Below, in pieces: positions 34,895-44,200 of a stretch of 64,000 nucleotides of DNA. A program made the translations under genes and the position numbers. Numbering within the stretch: the first letter of the stretch is position 1; each line of letters opens with the position of its first letter. The notes under the pieces are model-generated. The model did not search any database. It saw only the letters and a list, made by a program, of their open reading frames with translations, and was not told the DNA's origin. Source of the stretch: Pseudomonadales bacterium (GTDB lineage: Bacteria > Pseudomonadota > Gammaproteobacteria > Pseudomonadales > JAHRWD01); contig JARGPR010000013.1 of NCBI GenBank assembly GCA_029210125.1, positions 1 through 64,000 on the forward strand, in the 5' to 3' direction.

Positions 34895-35770
34895 TTAGTT
34901 AGAAGCAGCCTCTTCCTTTGCTGCGGCGGCGGCTCTTATTTCTCCTTCGGTTCGAAGGTACATTTGTGCCTCTTCGCCGGTGAGTTCTGTTTTTCCGGAC
35001 CAGGGCAGAAGTTGGTATCCCGAATGGTGACTAAAATCAACAAACGGATACTTGATAACGTCGAAATAAGGTGAATAATCAAAATCCCTTGGTACCATTA
35101 ACTTCGGGTTTCGCCGGAATAGCTGTATGCCATTCTCAGCATCTTTTTTAACTAAAGGCAGGATTGGAAACTGAATGGATTGAAAGGCGTGGGCAATGAT
35201 GGTTGAGCAGACGGTCCTGGTCGCCGAGCCAGCGTTATGGGTAAACAATGATGAGCGCCACCTGCGTGGCATGATAAACCAGGGAAATAGAAAACGAGCA
35301 AGGTCGAATATTTGTCGCACGTCATACTCCATTCCGAGCCGTTGCACTAAATATGCAATGACTTTTTGACCGTCAACATGAGATAAATTTCGCGGTCGGC
35401 ATATCCTGATGTGATTATCTTTGTAATGCGACAGTGGCCGTACGACTGTCCCTACACCCAACTCACTTTCAATTATCAGCTGATCTTCTAAGTTCCCCGC
35501 GTAGCTGGCGGCGACTAATTTTCGAATCTCTGGATCTTCAATATCATGAAGTCGGCCTACGTACAGGAAAGCATGGGACCACGGGCTTTGGGTTAGCAGT
35601 TTGATGACTCTGCTTACTCGGCTTTTTCCCTCTACCAGCAATACATCACAGGACTTGAGTTCATGGCGAACCCGCTCGTAATCACTGAGTGGGAAATCGG
35701 TTGTTTTAGGGGTCTTTGATAACCACCTGATTATAAGTTTAGAAATAATTTGGAATCGGAACAGTTTCAT
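34895..35770 (-). CDS. YiiX/YebB-like permuted NlpC/P60 cysteine hydrolase
   Basis: A 291-residue protein with a permuted papain-like arrangement. The His comes first in PWSHAFLYVG (about 63-72), after GDVLLVEG-like DVLLVEGKSRVSRVIKLLTQ, and the putative catalytic Cys comes later in RTVCSTIIAHAF. Members of this group are thought to cleave amide or ester bonds in lipids or cell-wall peptides, but few are characterised. No signal peptide is evident; the N-terminus is basic and weakly hydrophobic. It lies 96 bp after the aminotransferase gene on the same strand. Confidence 0.8.
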   Translation of the reverse strand: MKLFRFQIISKLIIRWLSKTPKTTDFPLSDYERVRHELKSCDVLLVEGKSRVSRVIKLLTQSPWSHAFLYVGRLHDIEDPEIRKLVAASYAGNLEDQLIIESELGVGTVVRPLSHYKDNHIRICRPRNLSHVDGQKVIAYLVQRLGMEYDVRQIFDLARFLFPWFIMPRRWRSSLFTHNAGSATRTVCSTIIAHAFQSIQFPILPLVKKDAENGIQLFRRNPKLMVPRDFDYSPYFDVIKYPFVDFSHHSGYQLLPWSGKTELTGEEAQMYLRTEGEIRAAAAAKEEAASN

Positions 35771-35866
35771 CTACGCCTGCTTTTAGTTAACCATGTGTCG
35801 TTAGTTTAGTTACTTTGTGAAGCCTTGCTACCACAGTATTCGATTTAACCCTGAGGCAGCGCCGTA

Positions 35867-37003
35867 TTAGTTTTGTTGCAGGATTTCGATTGCTCGTTCA
35901 ATAACTGAATCCGGCGTGTAAAAATGCGGTGAAAAGCGAATGCCTCCACCTCGTTTTGCACAGATCACACCGTTTTTCATTAAGCACCGTTGAAGTGTAC
36001 TATGGTCTATGTGATGATATTTAAAGGTAATTATTCCTGCTCGCCGTTCAGGTTCCGTGGCCGAGAGTATTTCTAAATCAGGGACGCTATCTAGCTGTTT
36101 TAATAGAAAATCGATACGTCTTTGAAGCTCATGCTCGACAGTATCCATCCCAATTTCCAACAGAAGCGACAAGCTTGCACTAAGACCATGAATAGCGAGC
36201 ATATTCGGACTACCGCACTCAAAGCGACGAGCACTGGATGCAATTTGCCACTCTTTAGTATCGTAATCCCCGGCATCTTCAACCATATGCCAGCCGTACT
36301 GATAGAGCTTAAGCTGATCCCTAACTCGTGCAGAGCAAAAAAATAGCGCAAGCCCTTCGGGTCCAAGCATCCATTTATGGCCATCGGCCATCATAAAGTC
36401 TGCTTTGCAGGCCTGGACGTCAGTTACGGTTGCACCAATGCTCTGGATTGCATCAACACAAAAAAGGATGTCATTGTCCGAGCAAAACTCTCCAAGCTCA
36501 TTTAGATCAACCTTAAGTCCAGTCGCATATTGCACAGAGCTGATCGATATCAGCCTGGTTTTGTTGGTCGCAGCATGAGTGATCTCCAGTTCCGGTGATT
36601 CATGATTGTTCAGATCCACTTCTATAACTTCAACACCGTATTGCGCCAGTGATTCCCATACAATTCGGTTTGATGGGAACTCCTGGTCAGAAATAATTAC
36701 CTGGTCGCCGGTGTTCCACTGTAACCCGTGGGCAACTACCGATAGGGCTTCAGAGGTATTTTTCAGTAATGCAATATCATCTATAGATGGTGCATTGATC
36801 AATGCCTTGAATTGTTCGCGAAGTTGTTTTTCCTTAATTTCCCAACGTGGGTAATGGGTTGCGCCCTCTTGAGTGTTTTCCAATGCAAAGGCGGTGATTG
36901 CATCTGCAGTTCGTTTTGGCCAAGGTGCAACGGCTGCGTGATTCAGGTAGCAAAGCGAAGGTTTTAGGAGGAATTCGTCAGCCCACATGTCGGGGTAGGT
37001 CAT
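35867..37003 (-). CDS. Class V aminotransferase, cysteine-desulfurase/kynureninase-like
   Basis: A 378-residue PLP enzyme. LNHAAVAPWP opens the fold, ISSVQYATGLKVDL and LFCVDAIQSIGATV lead to the cofactor Asp, and the Schiff-base Lys is in MADGHKWMLGPEG (about 208-220). It is related to IscS/SufS-like and isopenicillin-N-epimerase-like enzymes, but I do not see the conserved active-site Cys loop of cysteine desulfurases, so the reaction is uncertain. It is divergent from the DUF1285 gene, with a 16-bp palindrome between the two. Confidence 0.85.
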   Translation of the reverse strand: MTYPDMWADEFLLKPSLCYLNHAAVAPWPKRTADAITAFALENTQEGATHYPRWEIKEKQLREQFKALINAPSIDDIALLKNTSEALSVVAHGLQWNTGDQVIISDQEFPSNRIVWESLAQYGVEVIEVDLNNHESPELEITHAATNKTRLISISSVQYATGLKVDLNELGEFCSDNDILFCVDAIQSIGATVTDVQACKADFMMADGHKWMLGPEGLALFFCSARVRDQLKLYQYGWHMVEDAGDYDTKEWQIASSARRFECGSPNMLAIHGLSASLSLLLEIGMDTVEHELQRRIDFLLKQLDSVPDLEILSATEPERRAGIITFKYHHIDHSTLQRCLMKNGVICAKRGGGIRFSPHFYTPDSVIERAIEILQQN

Positions 37004-37064
37004 TGTAACGATCCAGGTTAAAGTAGTAAGAACAAACGTATTAGGTGATCAGGGTTTTATCTGT

Positions 37065-37080
37065 AATATGCTAGCATATT
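37065..37080. promoter_or_regulatory. 16-bp palindromic operator candidate
   Basis: AATATGCTAGCATATT is a perfect palindrome in the gap between the divergent aminotransferase and DUF1285 genes. It is a natural binding site for a dimeric repressor controlling one or both. It also argues that DUF1285 does not start at the ATG inside the palindrome (37068). Confidence 0.5.
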
Positions 37081-37124
37081 ACCTCTTGTTCACGTTGGTA
37101 CGGGCACCGTTTGGAAGCAAAAAT

Positions 37125-37709
37125 ATGATAGAAAAATCTAATAGTACCGAATCTCTGTTGAGTTCACTGAGTCAGGTTGATACTGAACAATCGTTGCCCC
37201 CAGTAGATAAATGGCATCCCGATCGGATCTATAAAATTGATATTCGTATTGCCCATGATGGTAGCTGGTATCACGAAGGGGATCGCATCAAAAGACAACA
37301 ATTGGTTAAGCTGTTTTCCAGTATTTTGCGCAAGGACTCAGACAATAAAACCTATCTAGTGACGCCCGCTGAGCAGGCGGAAATTGAGGTTGAGGATGCG
37401 CATTTTCAAATGCTTGATTTCGATTGTATCGGGGAAGGCAAGAATCAAAAACTTGTATTCGTTAATAACGTCGGTGATCGTACGGTAGTGGACTCAGAGC
37501 ACGAAATTTTTATGCAGCCGAGTCCTGTAACCGGAGAACAAAATCCTTATCTGAACGTCAGGCACGGGCTTACTGGCCGGATCGTACGAGCTGCCTATTA
37601 TCGGCTTGTTGAGATCGCGGTTGAGGAAACAATCGAGGAAAAGAATTGGTTCGGGGTTTGGAGTAGCGGAGTTTTCTTTAAATTAGGTACCGTAGAAGCA
37701 GAGGGTTAG
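37125..37709 (+). CDS. DUF1285 family protein
   Basis: A 194-residue cytoplasmic protein. The segment KWHPDRIYKIDIRIAHDGSWYHEG followed by RQQLVKLFSSILRKD is the hallmark of DUF1285, and TYLVTPAEQAEIEVEDAHF continues it. I know of no established function for this family. I chose ATG 37125, with GGAA upstream; an ATG at 37068 would add 19 residues but lies inside a palindrome. A hairpin follows before the convergent acyl-CoA synthetase gene. Confidence 0.83.
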   Translation: MIEKSNSTESLLSSLSQVDTEQSLPPVDKWHPDRIYKIDIRIAHDGSWYHEGDRIKRQQLVKLFSSILRKDSDNKTYLVTPAEQAEIEVEDAHFQMLDFDCIGEGKNQKLVFVNNVGDRTVVDSEHEIFMQPSPVTGEQNPYLNVRHGLTGRIVRAAYYRLVEIAVEETIEEKNWFGVWSSGVFFKLGTVEAEG

Positions 37710-37719
37710 ACGGTACTAA

Positions 37720-37760
37720 TACTGCGTAGTATTCAGAACTGTTCCAAATACTACGCAGTA
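37720..37760. terminator. Hairpin between convergent genes
   Basis: A 14-bp perfect stem of TACTGCGTAGTATT (37720-37733) and AATACTACGCAGTA (37747-37760), with a 13-nt loop, lies between the DUF1285 stop and the synthetase stop at 37785. It lacks a T-run on either side, so it may terminate weakly, stabilise 3' ends, or bind a protein. Confidence 0.5.
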
Positions 37761-37784
37761 AAGTAAGTCTAACCATTTGACAGA

Positions 37785-39428
37785 TTAAGCGCTTACACCA
37801 ACTTTAGCGGCTTCCTCTGCAGCTTTTGCCTTCGCCCATTTGTAATCAGCTTTACCGTTAGTGGCTCGCTGAACCACCTCAACAAAAAAGACATTTTTCG
37901 GTTTTTTGTAACCGGCGAGTCGATTTTTTACATGCTCAATCACATCAGTTTCGTTCGCTGACATACCTGGTCGGGTGGAAACCACTGCAGTAACCCGTTC
38001 GCCAAATTTGGGATCCTTCACGCCGGCTACCAGGCAATCATAGATTGCGGGGTGGGTTTTGATGGCTTCTTCCACTTCCTCGGGAAATACTTTCTCTCCC
38101 ATGGTATTGATGCACATGGAGCCACGGCCCAGCAGTCTGATTTTACCGTCCGCATCCACGGTAGCGAAATCACCTGGGAATGAGTAGCGTTGGCCATCGA
38201 TTTCCCGGAAGGTTGCTGCGGATTTAACCGGGTCTTTGTAATATCCGATTGGAACCCGGCCACCATTGGCCACCATACCAGTGACATTGGATCCGGGCAC
38301 CACTTGTTTGTCGTTTTCATCAAAGACTTTTGAGGTTTCCATCAGCTCAAACTCTGCGGTGCCTTCGATATTATCCCGGGTGGTAATGCTGCGTGCCATA
38401 CCACCTTCGGTGGAGCCGAGAGCGTCGTTAAGAATCATATCGCCAAATTCCAGCAGACCTTTTTTGACTTCATGGGTCCACATAACGCCGGATGATGAAA
38501 CGAATTGCACCGATGAGATATCATATTCTCGGTTTTCTTCTTTGGCTTTTCTTAGCGAATCCAGCATAGGTTTGCCGAAGGCGTCACCAACAATAATGAT
38601 GTCAGTGACACTATTTCTAGCAACGGTCTCCCAGAGTTCGTCAGGATTAAAACTTGAGTTGTCTATGGTGACAACAGTGCCGCCCATGCCTAATGGCATA
38701 AATGCGCCTAACCACATCCCTGTTCCGTGCATAAGTGGGCAGGCGGATAACGTTACGGGCAGTGCATTGGCGGCTGCAAGTTTAAGGGTTGCTTCAGCTG
38801 CTTCTTCATAGGTAGTTGGAGGAGGGCTGATTCCACGGCTCTCGAAAGCGGCTAGCATGCCCTCACAGAATTCACCGTTGTGGTACATGACACCCTTAGG
38901 CATACCGGTGGTGCCGCCGGTATATAACATGTAAACCTCATCCGCGCTTCGTTCAATACGTGGCATGGGTTTAGTTTGGTTGATAATGGTTTCGTAATCG
39001 AAGGCACCATCAAGCAGTGCAGTTCCGGAACCGTCGTCAATTTGAATGAAGGTTTTTAGTTTTGGCAGTTTTGTCTTGATTTCAGCGATTCTGTCGGCAA
39101 AAACAGCTTGATAGAAAATCACTTCAGAATCAGAGTTTTCGAGAAGATAAATTAATTCGTCGGCTAGATAACGGTAGTTAACATTAATAGGGCCGCCACT
39201 TATTTTAAAAATACCGAATTCAGCTTCAATATGTTCATTGCTGTTATAGGCGTAAATAGCGGCTTTACTATCGACTCCGTGGCCCCGCTCGGTAAGAAAA
39301 CCAGCGATTCGTGCGGCTCGGCTTTCAAAATCAGACCAGGTTACTTTGTTATCTCCATGAATGAGAGCGATCCGGTCTCCAACGGTATCTGATACCTGTT
39401 CCCACATTGTCGCGAAATGCATATCCAT
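37785..39428 (-). CDS. Acyl-CoA synthetase, FadD19/FadD17-like
   Basis: A 547-residue AMP-forming acyl-CoA ligase. The P-loop is YTGGTTGMPKGVMYHNGEF (about 172-190), the version seen in FadD19-like ligases that activate long or branched carboxylic side chains. SSSGVMWTHEVKKGL, the A5 region LGSTEGG, the A8 hinge LLGRGSMCINTMGEKVFPEEVE and NGKADYKWAK (catalytic Lys near the C-terminus) complete the set. It lies apart from the FATP-type ligase and probably handles a different chain class. Its stop converges on DUF1285 across a hairpin. Confidence 0.9.
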   Translation of the reverse strand: MDMHFATMWEQVSDTVGDRIALIHGDNKVTWSDFESRAARIAGFLTERGHGVDSKAAIYAYNSNEHIEAEFGIFKISGGPINVNYRYLADELIYLLENSDSEVIFYQAVFADRIAEIKTKLPKLKTFIQIDDGSGTALLDGAFDYETIINQTKPMPRIERSADEVYMLYTGGTTGMPKGVMYHNGEFCEGMLAAFESRGISPPPTTYEEAAEATLKLAAANALPVTLSACPLMHGTGMWLGAFMPLGMGGTVVTIDNSSFNPDELWETVARNSVTDIIIVGDAFGKPMLDSLRKAKEENREYDISSVQFVSSSGVMWTHEVKKGLLEFGDMILNDALGSTEGGMARSITTRDNIEGTAEFELMETSKVFDENDKQVVPGSNVTGMVANGGRVPIGYYKDPVKSAATFREIDGQRYSFPGDFATVDADGKIRLLGRGSMCINTMGEKVFPEEVEEAIKTHPAIYDCLVAGVKDPKFGERVTAVVSTRPGMSANETDVIEHVKNRLAGYKKPKNVFFVEVVQRATNGKADYKWAKAKAAEEAAKVGVSA

Positions 39429-39593
39429 ATCTTCCTTACCCCAAAATCAAAATGTAATAGTTTTTATAAGTTTGTTCTTAGTGGTCTGGCTTCAGCTAAG
39501 TTGTTTTTTTTGACAGTTCGCTGAAATATCGCAGTTTGATTGTACTTAAGGCAGGCGAGAATTAGCAAGTGGTCTGAATTGTCTTGTATCAAC

Positions 39594-39621
39594 AAAAAAG
39601 GGGCCCGAAGGCCCCTTTTTT
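39594..39621. terminator. Bidirectional terminator after ETF-QO
   Basis: AAAAAAGGGGCC (39594-39605), a CGAA tetraloop and GGCCCCTTTTTT (39610-39621) form a perfect 12-bp stem 12 bp after the minus-strand ETF-QO stop. The symmetric A/T ends allow function in both directions. Confidence 0.94.
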
Positions 39622-39633
39622 GACGTTGTAATA

Positions 39634-41286
39634 TTACATATTTGGGTAGTTGGGGCCGCCGCCGCCCTCTGGAACAACCCAGGTAATATTTTGAGAGGGA
39701 TCTTTAATATCGCAGGTTTTGCAGTGAACGCAGTTTTGTGCGTTGATTTGGAATTTCTTGCTTCCATCAGCTTCTTCAACGATCTCGTAGACCCCTGCAG
39801 GGCAGAAGCGCTGTGCAGGTTCATCGAATTTCGGTAGATTATAGGCGAGAGGTATCTCAGGGTCGGCCAGGGTTAGATGGCAGGGCTGATCCTCTTCATG
39901 AGAGGTATTGGACATAAATACCGAAGAAAGTTTATCGAAGCTGATAACTCCATCGGGTTTTGGGTATTCGATCTTTTTGCATTCTGATGCGGGTTTCAGC
40001 GAGTCAGAATCAATACCTTTATTGGACCAGGTAAAGGGCATTTTTCCGCCAAAGATATTTTGGTCGACGAATACAAATGCAGCACCCAGGAACGTACCGA
40101 ATTTATGCAGGGCAGGGCCATAGTTACGAGATGTGTATAGCTCATCGTGTAACCATGATGTTTCGAATTTTTCCTTTATTGCAGTTAGATCTTTACCGCC
40201 TTCGGTGCCTGCAAGTAGTGCTTCAACAATAGTTTCAGCGGCCAACATGCCAGATTTCATAGCAGTATGAGAGCCTTTAATTTTTGCAGTATTCAGTGTG
40301 CCTGCCTCACAACCTGCTAACAGTCCACCGGGGAACGACATTTTAGGCAGAGCTTGATAGCCCCCTTTATTCATCGCTCGTGCGCCGTAGGTCAGACGTT
40401 CACCTCCTTCCAGGTACGCTTTGATCTTCGGGTGCTGTTTCCAACGCTGGAACTCATCAAATGGGCTCAGGTGAGGGTTGCTATAGTTCAGCGCAACAAT
40501 GTAACCGAGGAATACTTCGCCATTTTCAGCATGGTATAGGAATCCGCCACCTTCCGTGTGGTTGTCCATGGGCCAGCCAAGTGTATGAACGACAAGTCCT
40601 TCTTCATGTTTCTCTGGGTCAATTTTCCAGATCTCTTTAATGCCAATGCCGTGGTGGGCGTCATCTGCGTCTTTGGTCAGGTCAAATTTTTCTAGCAGCT
40701 GCTTACCCAGGTGACCACGACAGCCTTCAGAGAATACGGTGTATTTAGCATGGAGTTCATAACCAGCAACATAAGAGCCTTTGTGTTCACCTGTTTTCGA
40801 TACGCCCATGTCTCCGGTTGCGATGCCTTTCACGCTACCGTCTTCATGGTAGAGCACTTCTGACGCGGCGAAACCTGGGAATATTTCAACTTCAAGTGCT
40901 TCGGCTTGTTCACCGAGCCAGCGGCAGACATTGCCAAGACTAACGATGTAGTTGTCATCATTATGCATCGGTTTTGGGATAAGTAAATTAGGAACCTTTA
41001 CGGCGGATTCGGCACCTAACATATAGTGAAAAACATCACGCTTAACGGGTGTCGTAACCGGAGCACCCATCTCTTTCCAGTCGGGGAACAGCTCATCCAG
41101 TGCATGGGTTTCGAAAACCGCCCCAGAGAGGATATGAGCACCGATTTCTGAGCCTTTTTCGACTAAGCATACCGATATTTCTTCACCAGCTTCTTTAGCA
41201 AGCTGACGAATTTTACAAGCCGTTGAAAGTCCAGCCGGACCTCCACCTACGACTACCACGTCAAATTCCATCGATTCCCGTTCCAC
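39634..41286 (-). CDS. Electron transfer flavoprotein-ubiquinone oxidoreductase
   Basis: A 550-residue membrane-associated flavo-iron-sulfur protein that takes electrons from reduced ETF and gives them to ubiquinone. The N-terminal FAD site is VVVGGGPAGLSTA (about 10-22), followed by GAHILSGAVFE. The C-terminal ferredoxin-type domain carries the single [4Fe-4S] cluster, with CPAGVYE and then QNCVHCKTCDIKDP. It is divergent from etfBA across a 393-bp gap, and all the acyl-CoA dehydrogenases in the window could feed it. Confidence 0.96.
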   Translation of the reverse strand: MERESMEFDVVVVGGGPAGLSTACKIRQLAKEAGEEISVCLVEKGSEIGAHILSGAVFETHALDELFPDWKEMGAPVTTPVKRDVFHYMLGAESAVKVPNLLIPKPMHNDDNYIVSLGNVCRWLGEQAEALEVEIFPGFAASEVLYHEDGSVKGIATGDMGVSKTGEHKGSYVAGYELHAKYTVFSEGCRGHLGKQLLEKFDLTKDADDAHHGIGIKEIWKIDPEKHEEGLVVHTLGWPMDNHTEGGGFLYHAENGEVFLGYIVALNYSNPHLSPFDEFQRWKQHPKIKAYLEGGERLTYGARAMNKGGYQALPKMSFPGGLLAGCEAGTLNTAKIKGSHTAMKSGMLAAETIVEALLAGTEGGKDLTAIKEKFETSWLHDELYTSRNYGPALHKFGTFLGAAFVFVDQNIFGGKMPFTWSNKGIDSDSLKPASECKKIEYPKPDGVISFDKLSSVFMSNTSHEEDQPCHLTLADPEIPLAYNLPKFDEPAQRFCPAGVYEIVEEADGSKKFQINAQNCVHCKTCDIKDPSQNITWVVPEGGGGPNYPNM

Positions 41287-41679
41287 GATTACTCTCCTAT
41301 CTGATTGGCACTGCTTAGTATTTATTTTAGGTCGACGTTACGCCACTATGGGTTGTAATAGGGCGGTATAACAAAGATGAGCCCAGATTCGAAATATACA
41401 CCTGAACAGCCAACTTTTTGCCGAAAAATCAGTCGGCGATTATATAAAAATCCTAACTTGATGGCTAATTGGATTGATTGGGTCACGGTTTGAGTTAGAT
41501 GAGCGGTTTGTTTGCTAGCAGTTAATTGGCAGGTCCATGGGATGGTATTGACCTGAATACCCTTTGAGGTCAGAATGGCGCGGCTAATTGTGGGTCTCGG
41601 ACAGATGGGGCGGTGTAGGCGGCTTCCATAAATAACGACTGAGACTGTTTTTGAACAACTCTGATATGAAGAGGACTCT
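41287..41679. other. 393-bp divergent regulatory gap between ETF-QO and etfBA
   Basis: No gene is seen. Both transcripts must start here. I found no clear -35/-10 pair and no PsrA or FadR-type palindrome. GCGGTTTGTTTGCTAGCAG near 41501 is the only A+T/G-rich pattern that stood out, and it is not a recognised site. Confidence 0.4.
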
Positions 41680-42429
41680 ATGAAGGTTCTTGTTCCCGTA
41701 AAAAGAGTGGTGGATGCAAACGTACAAGTGCGTGTTGCTTCTGATCATTCAGGTGTGGATTTGAATAACGTAAAAATGGCGATTAATCCGTTTTGTGAAA
41801 TTGCCGTTGAAGAAGCTATTCGACTGAGAGAAAAAGGCGTCGCTACAGAAGTCGTCGTCGTAAGTGCTGGTGCAAAGGTTTGTCAGGAACAACTTCGCAC
41901 AGCTCTGGCATTAGGAGCTGATCGAGCTATCCTGGTTGAAACAGATGAAGAGCTTCAGCCCCTTGCTATTGCCAAGTTACTGAAAGCGGTCAGCGATAAA
42001 GAAGGTGCTGAGTTGACTATCTTTGGTAAACAGTCTATCGATGAAGATAATGGCCAAACGGGTCAAATGTTTGCAGCGCTGGCTGGTCTTGCTCAAGGTA
42101 CATTTGCATCAGAAATCACCATTGAAGGTGATAAACTAAAAGTTATTCGTGAAACGGATACCGGTGAGCAAACCCTTACTTTGAATATGCCTGCTGTGAT
42201 CACCGCTGACCTTCGATTAAACGAGCCACGCTACGCGTCATTGCCAAACATCATGAAGGCTAAGAAAAAGCCCATGGATGTGATGACACCAGCAGATCTT
42301 GGTGTTGAAGTAACCACAAATATCAAGACCCTTAAAGTTGAGCCACCTGCTGAGCGTGCCGCAGGTATCATCGTTGAAACCGTTGAGGATCTTGTTGATA
42401 AACTGAAAAATGTAGCGAAGGTGATCTAA
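41680..42429 (+). CDS. etfB: Electron transfer flavoprotein beta subunit
   Basis: A 249-residue cytoplasmic protein that binds AMP and forms a heterodimer with EtfA to carry electrons from acyl-CoA dehydrogenases. It opens [18 protein letters not shown], has [18 protein letters not shown], the [11 protein letters not shown] nucleotide fold and the recognition-loop region ending [13 protein letters not shown] (about 187-200), which docks with dehydrogenases. A 1-bp stop-start overlap (TAATG) with etfA indicates tight coupling. Confidence 0.97.
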   Translation: MKVLVPVKRVVDANVQVRVASDHSGVDLNNVKMAINPFCEIAVEEAIRLREKGVATEVVVVSAGAKVCQEQLRTALALGADRAILVETDEELQPLAIAKLLKAVSDKEGAELTIFGKQSIDEDNGQTGQMFAALAGLAQGTFASEITIEGDKLKVIRETDTGEQTLTLNMPAVITADLRLNEPRYASLPNIMKAKKKPMDVMTPADLGVEVTTNIKTLKVEPPAERAAGIIVETVEDLVDKLKNVAKVI

Positions 42430-43358
42430 TGAGCGTATTAGTATTAGCTGAACATGATAACAATGAGCTGAAATCGGCCACACTCAACACCGTAACGGCG
42501 GCTACTGAAATCGGCGGAGATGTGACGATTTTGGTTGCGGGCTCTGGTTGTGGTGCAGTTGCCGAGCAAGCAGCTAAAATCGCAGGTGTTGCTAAAGTAT
42601 TGGTCGCGGACAACGCTGCTTACACAAATATGCTGGCGGAAAACACCGCTGCATTGATTGTTGAGCTAGCTGGGGATTACAGCGCAATATTGGCGCCAGC
42701 CATGACTAACGCCAAAGGTATTCTACCTCGCGTAGCTGCTCTTTTAGACGTTGGTCAAATCTCTGAAATTACCGCTGTAGTGAGTGCGGACACTTTTGTT
42801 CGTCCAATTTACGCTGGTAATGCAATGGCCACTGTTCAATCTTCAGATTCGATTAAAGTGATCACTGTCCGTGGTACTGGTTTTGATGCGCCGAGCGCGG
42901 AAGGCGGTTCAGCAACTGTTGAAGCAATTAGCAATGCCACTGATGCGGGTGTCTCAGAGTTTGTTAGCGAAGAAGTTGCTGCCTCAGATCGTCCTGACCT
43001 CACTGCTGCAAGAGTCGTTATCTCCGGTGGTCGTGGCATGCAAAATGGCGAAAACTTCAAGTTGCTTGAAGCGGTAGCTGACAAGCTGGGTGCTGCGATT
43101 GGTGCTTCGCGAGCTGCGGTTGATGCGGGTTATGTTGCCAACGATATGCAAGTTGGGCAAACTGGTAAGATCGTTGCTCCAGAGCTGTATATTGCTGTGG
43201 GTATCTCCGGTGCGATTCAGCATTTGGCGGGTATGAAAGACAGTAAAGTCATTGTTGCCATCAATAAAGATGAAGAAGCTCCAATCTTCCAGGTTGCTGA
43301 TTTTGGCCTGGTAGCGGATCTTTTTGAAGCAGTTCCAGCGTTTGAAGCTCTTTTGTAA
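42429..43358 (+). CDS. etfA: Electron transfer flavoprotein alpha subunit
   Basis: A 309-residue FAD-binding partner of EtfB. The C-terminal FAD domain contains [24 protein letters not shown] (about 195-218), [39 protein letters not shown] and [18 protein letters not shown], all standard. It is followed by a terminator, so etfBA is a two-gene transcript. It would accept electrons through EtfB-docked dehydrogenases encoded at 22-29 kb. Confidence 0.97.
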   Translation: MSVLVLAEHDNNELKSATLNTVTAATEIGGDVTILVAGSGCGAVAEQAAKIAGVAKVLVADNAAYTNMLAENTAALIVELAGDYSAILAPAMTNAKGILPRVAALLDVGQISEITAVVSADTFVRPIYAGNAMATVQSSDSIKVITVRGTGFDAPSAEGGSATVEAISNATDAGVSEFVSEEVAASDRPDLTAARVVISGGRGMQNGENFKLLEAVADKLGAAIGASRAAVDAGYVANDMQVGQTGKIVAPELYIAVGISGAIQHLAGMKDSKVIVAINKDEEAPIFQVADFGLVADLFEAVPAFEALL

Positions 43359-43388
43359 TATTGACTTAGCTTTCAAACTGCGACAAAG

Positions 43389-43415
43389 ACCCGGCTTAAT
43401 CGCCGGGTTTTTTTT
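43389..43415 (+). terminator. Rho-independent terminator of etfBA
   Basis: ACCCGGC (43389-43395) pairs with GCCGGGT (43402-43408), with a 6-nt loop and eight T residues. Confidence 0.93.
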
Positions 43416-43543
43416 GCCCTGTTTGTATGGCTTTTCTTTAGTTATGCCGTAGAAACCGATACAAAGAATACGCATGTCACATTTGGCTTGTTACAATAGC
43501 CGGCCAAAATACTCATCTGAAAAACATTGCTGGAGAAAAGTAC

Positions 43544-44164
43544 GTGGAAATTGTTTGTCTCGACCTTGAAGGGGTGTTGGTTCCTGAAATCTGGATCAAT
43601 TTTGCCGAACGTACCGGTATAGAAGCGCTAAAAGCGACAACTCGCGATATTCCAGATTACGATGAGCTGATGACGCAGCGTTTATCAATCCTCAAAGAGC
43701 ATGGTCTTGGATTGCCGGATATTCAAAAAGTGATTGATGGCATGGGGCCGATGGAGGGTGCGAGGGAATTTCTGGATAGTTTGCGTGAGCAGTTTCAGGT
43801 GATTATTCTGTCGGATACGTTTTACGAATTTGCTAACCCCTTGATGCGGCAGCTAGGCTGGCCAACGCTGTTTTGCCATAAGTTAGGTGTGCAGCCTGAC
43901 GGCAGCGTATCAGATTATTACCTGCGGCAGGTTGATCCAAAGCGTAAATCTGTGATCGCTTTGAAGAGTCTCAACTATCGGATAATTGCTGCGGGTGACT
44001 CTTATAATGATACCACTATGTTAGCGGAGGCCGATGCGGGTATCTTGTTTAACGCGCCTCAAAATGTGATTGAGGAATTCCCACAGTTTCCGGTAACGAA
44101 AACCTATGATGAACTTAAAAAGACTATCGAAGGTTTGAGTAATCGGGATATTACTTTGTCTTAA
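43544..44164 (+). CDS. thrH: Phosphoserine phosphatase / homoserine phosphotransferase
   Basis: A 206-residue HAD-family enzyme. The nucleophile motif is CLDLEGVLVPE with Asp7, the ThrH variant of DxDxT. FQVIILSDTFYEFA supplies motif II, K in DPKRKS motif III and AAGDSYNDTTML motif IV. ThrH of Pseudomonas dephosphorylates phosphoserine and can transfer the phosphate to homoserine, linking serine and threonine synthesis. It starts at GTG with GGAGAA upstream and stands alone, convergent with nudL. Confidence 0.94.
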   Translation: MEIVCLDLEGVLVPEIWINFAERTGIEALKATTRDIPDYDELMTQRLSILKEHGLGLPDIQKVIDGMGPMEGAREFLDSLREQFQVIILSDTFYEFANPLMRQLGWPTLFCHKLGVQPDGSVSDYYLRQVDPKRKSVIALKSLNYRIIAAGDSYNDTTMLAEADAGILFNAPQNVIEEFPQFPVTKTYDELKKTIEGLSNRDITLS

Positions 44165-44200
44165 GTGGGCTGGGTTCGAGTACGTTGGACTTGTCTCAAG

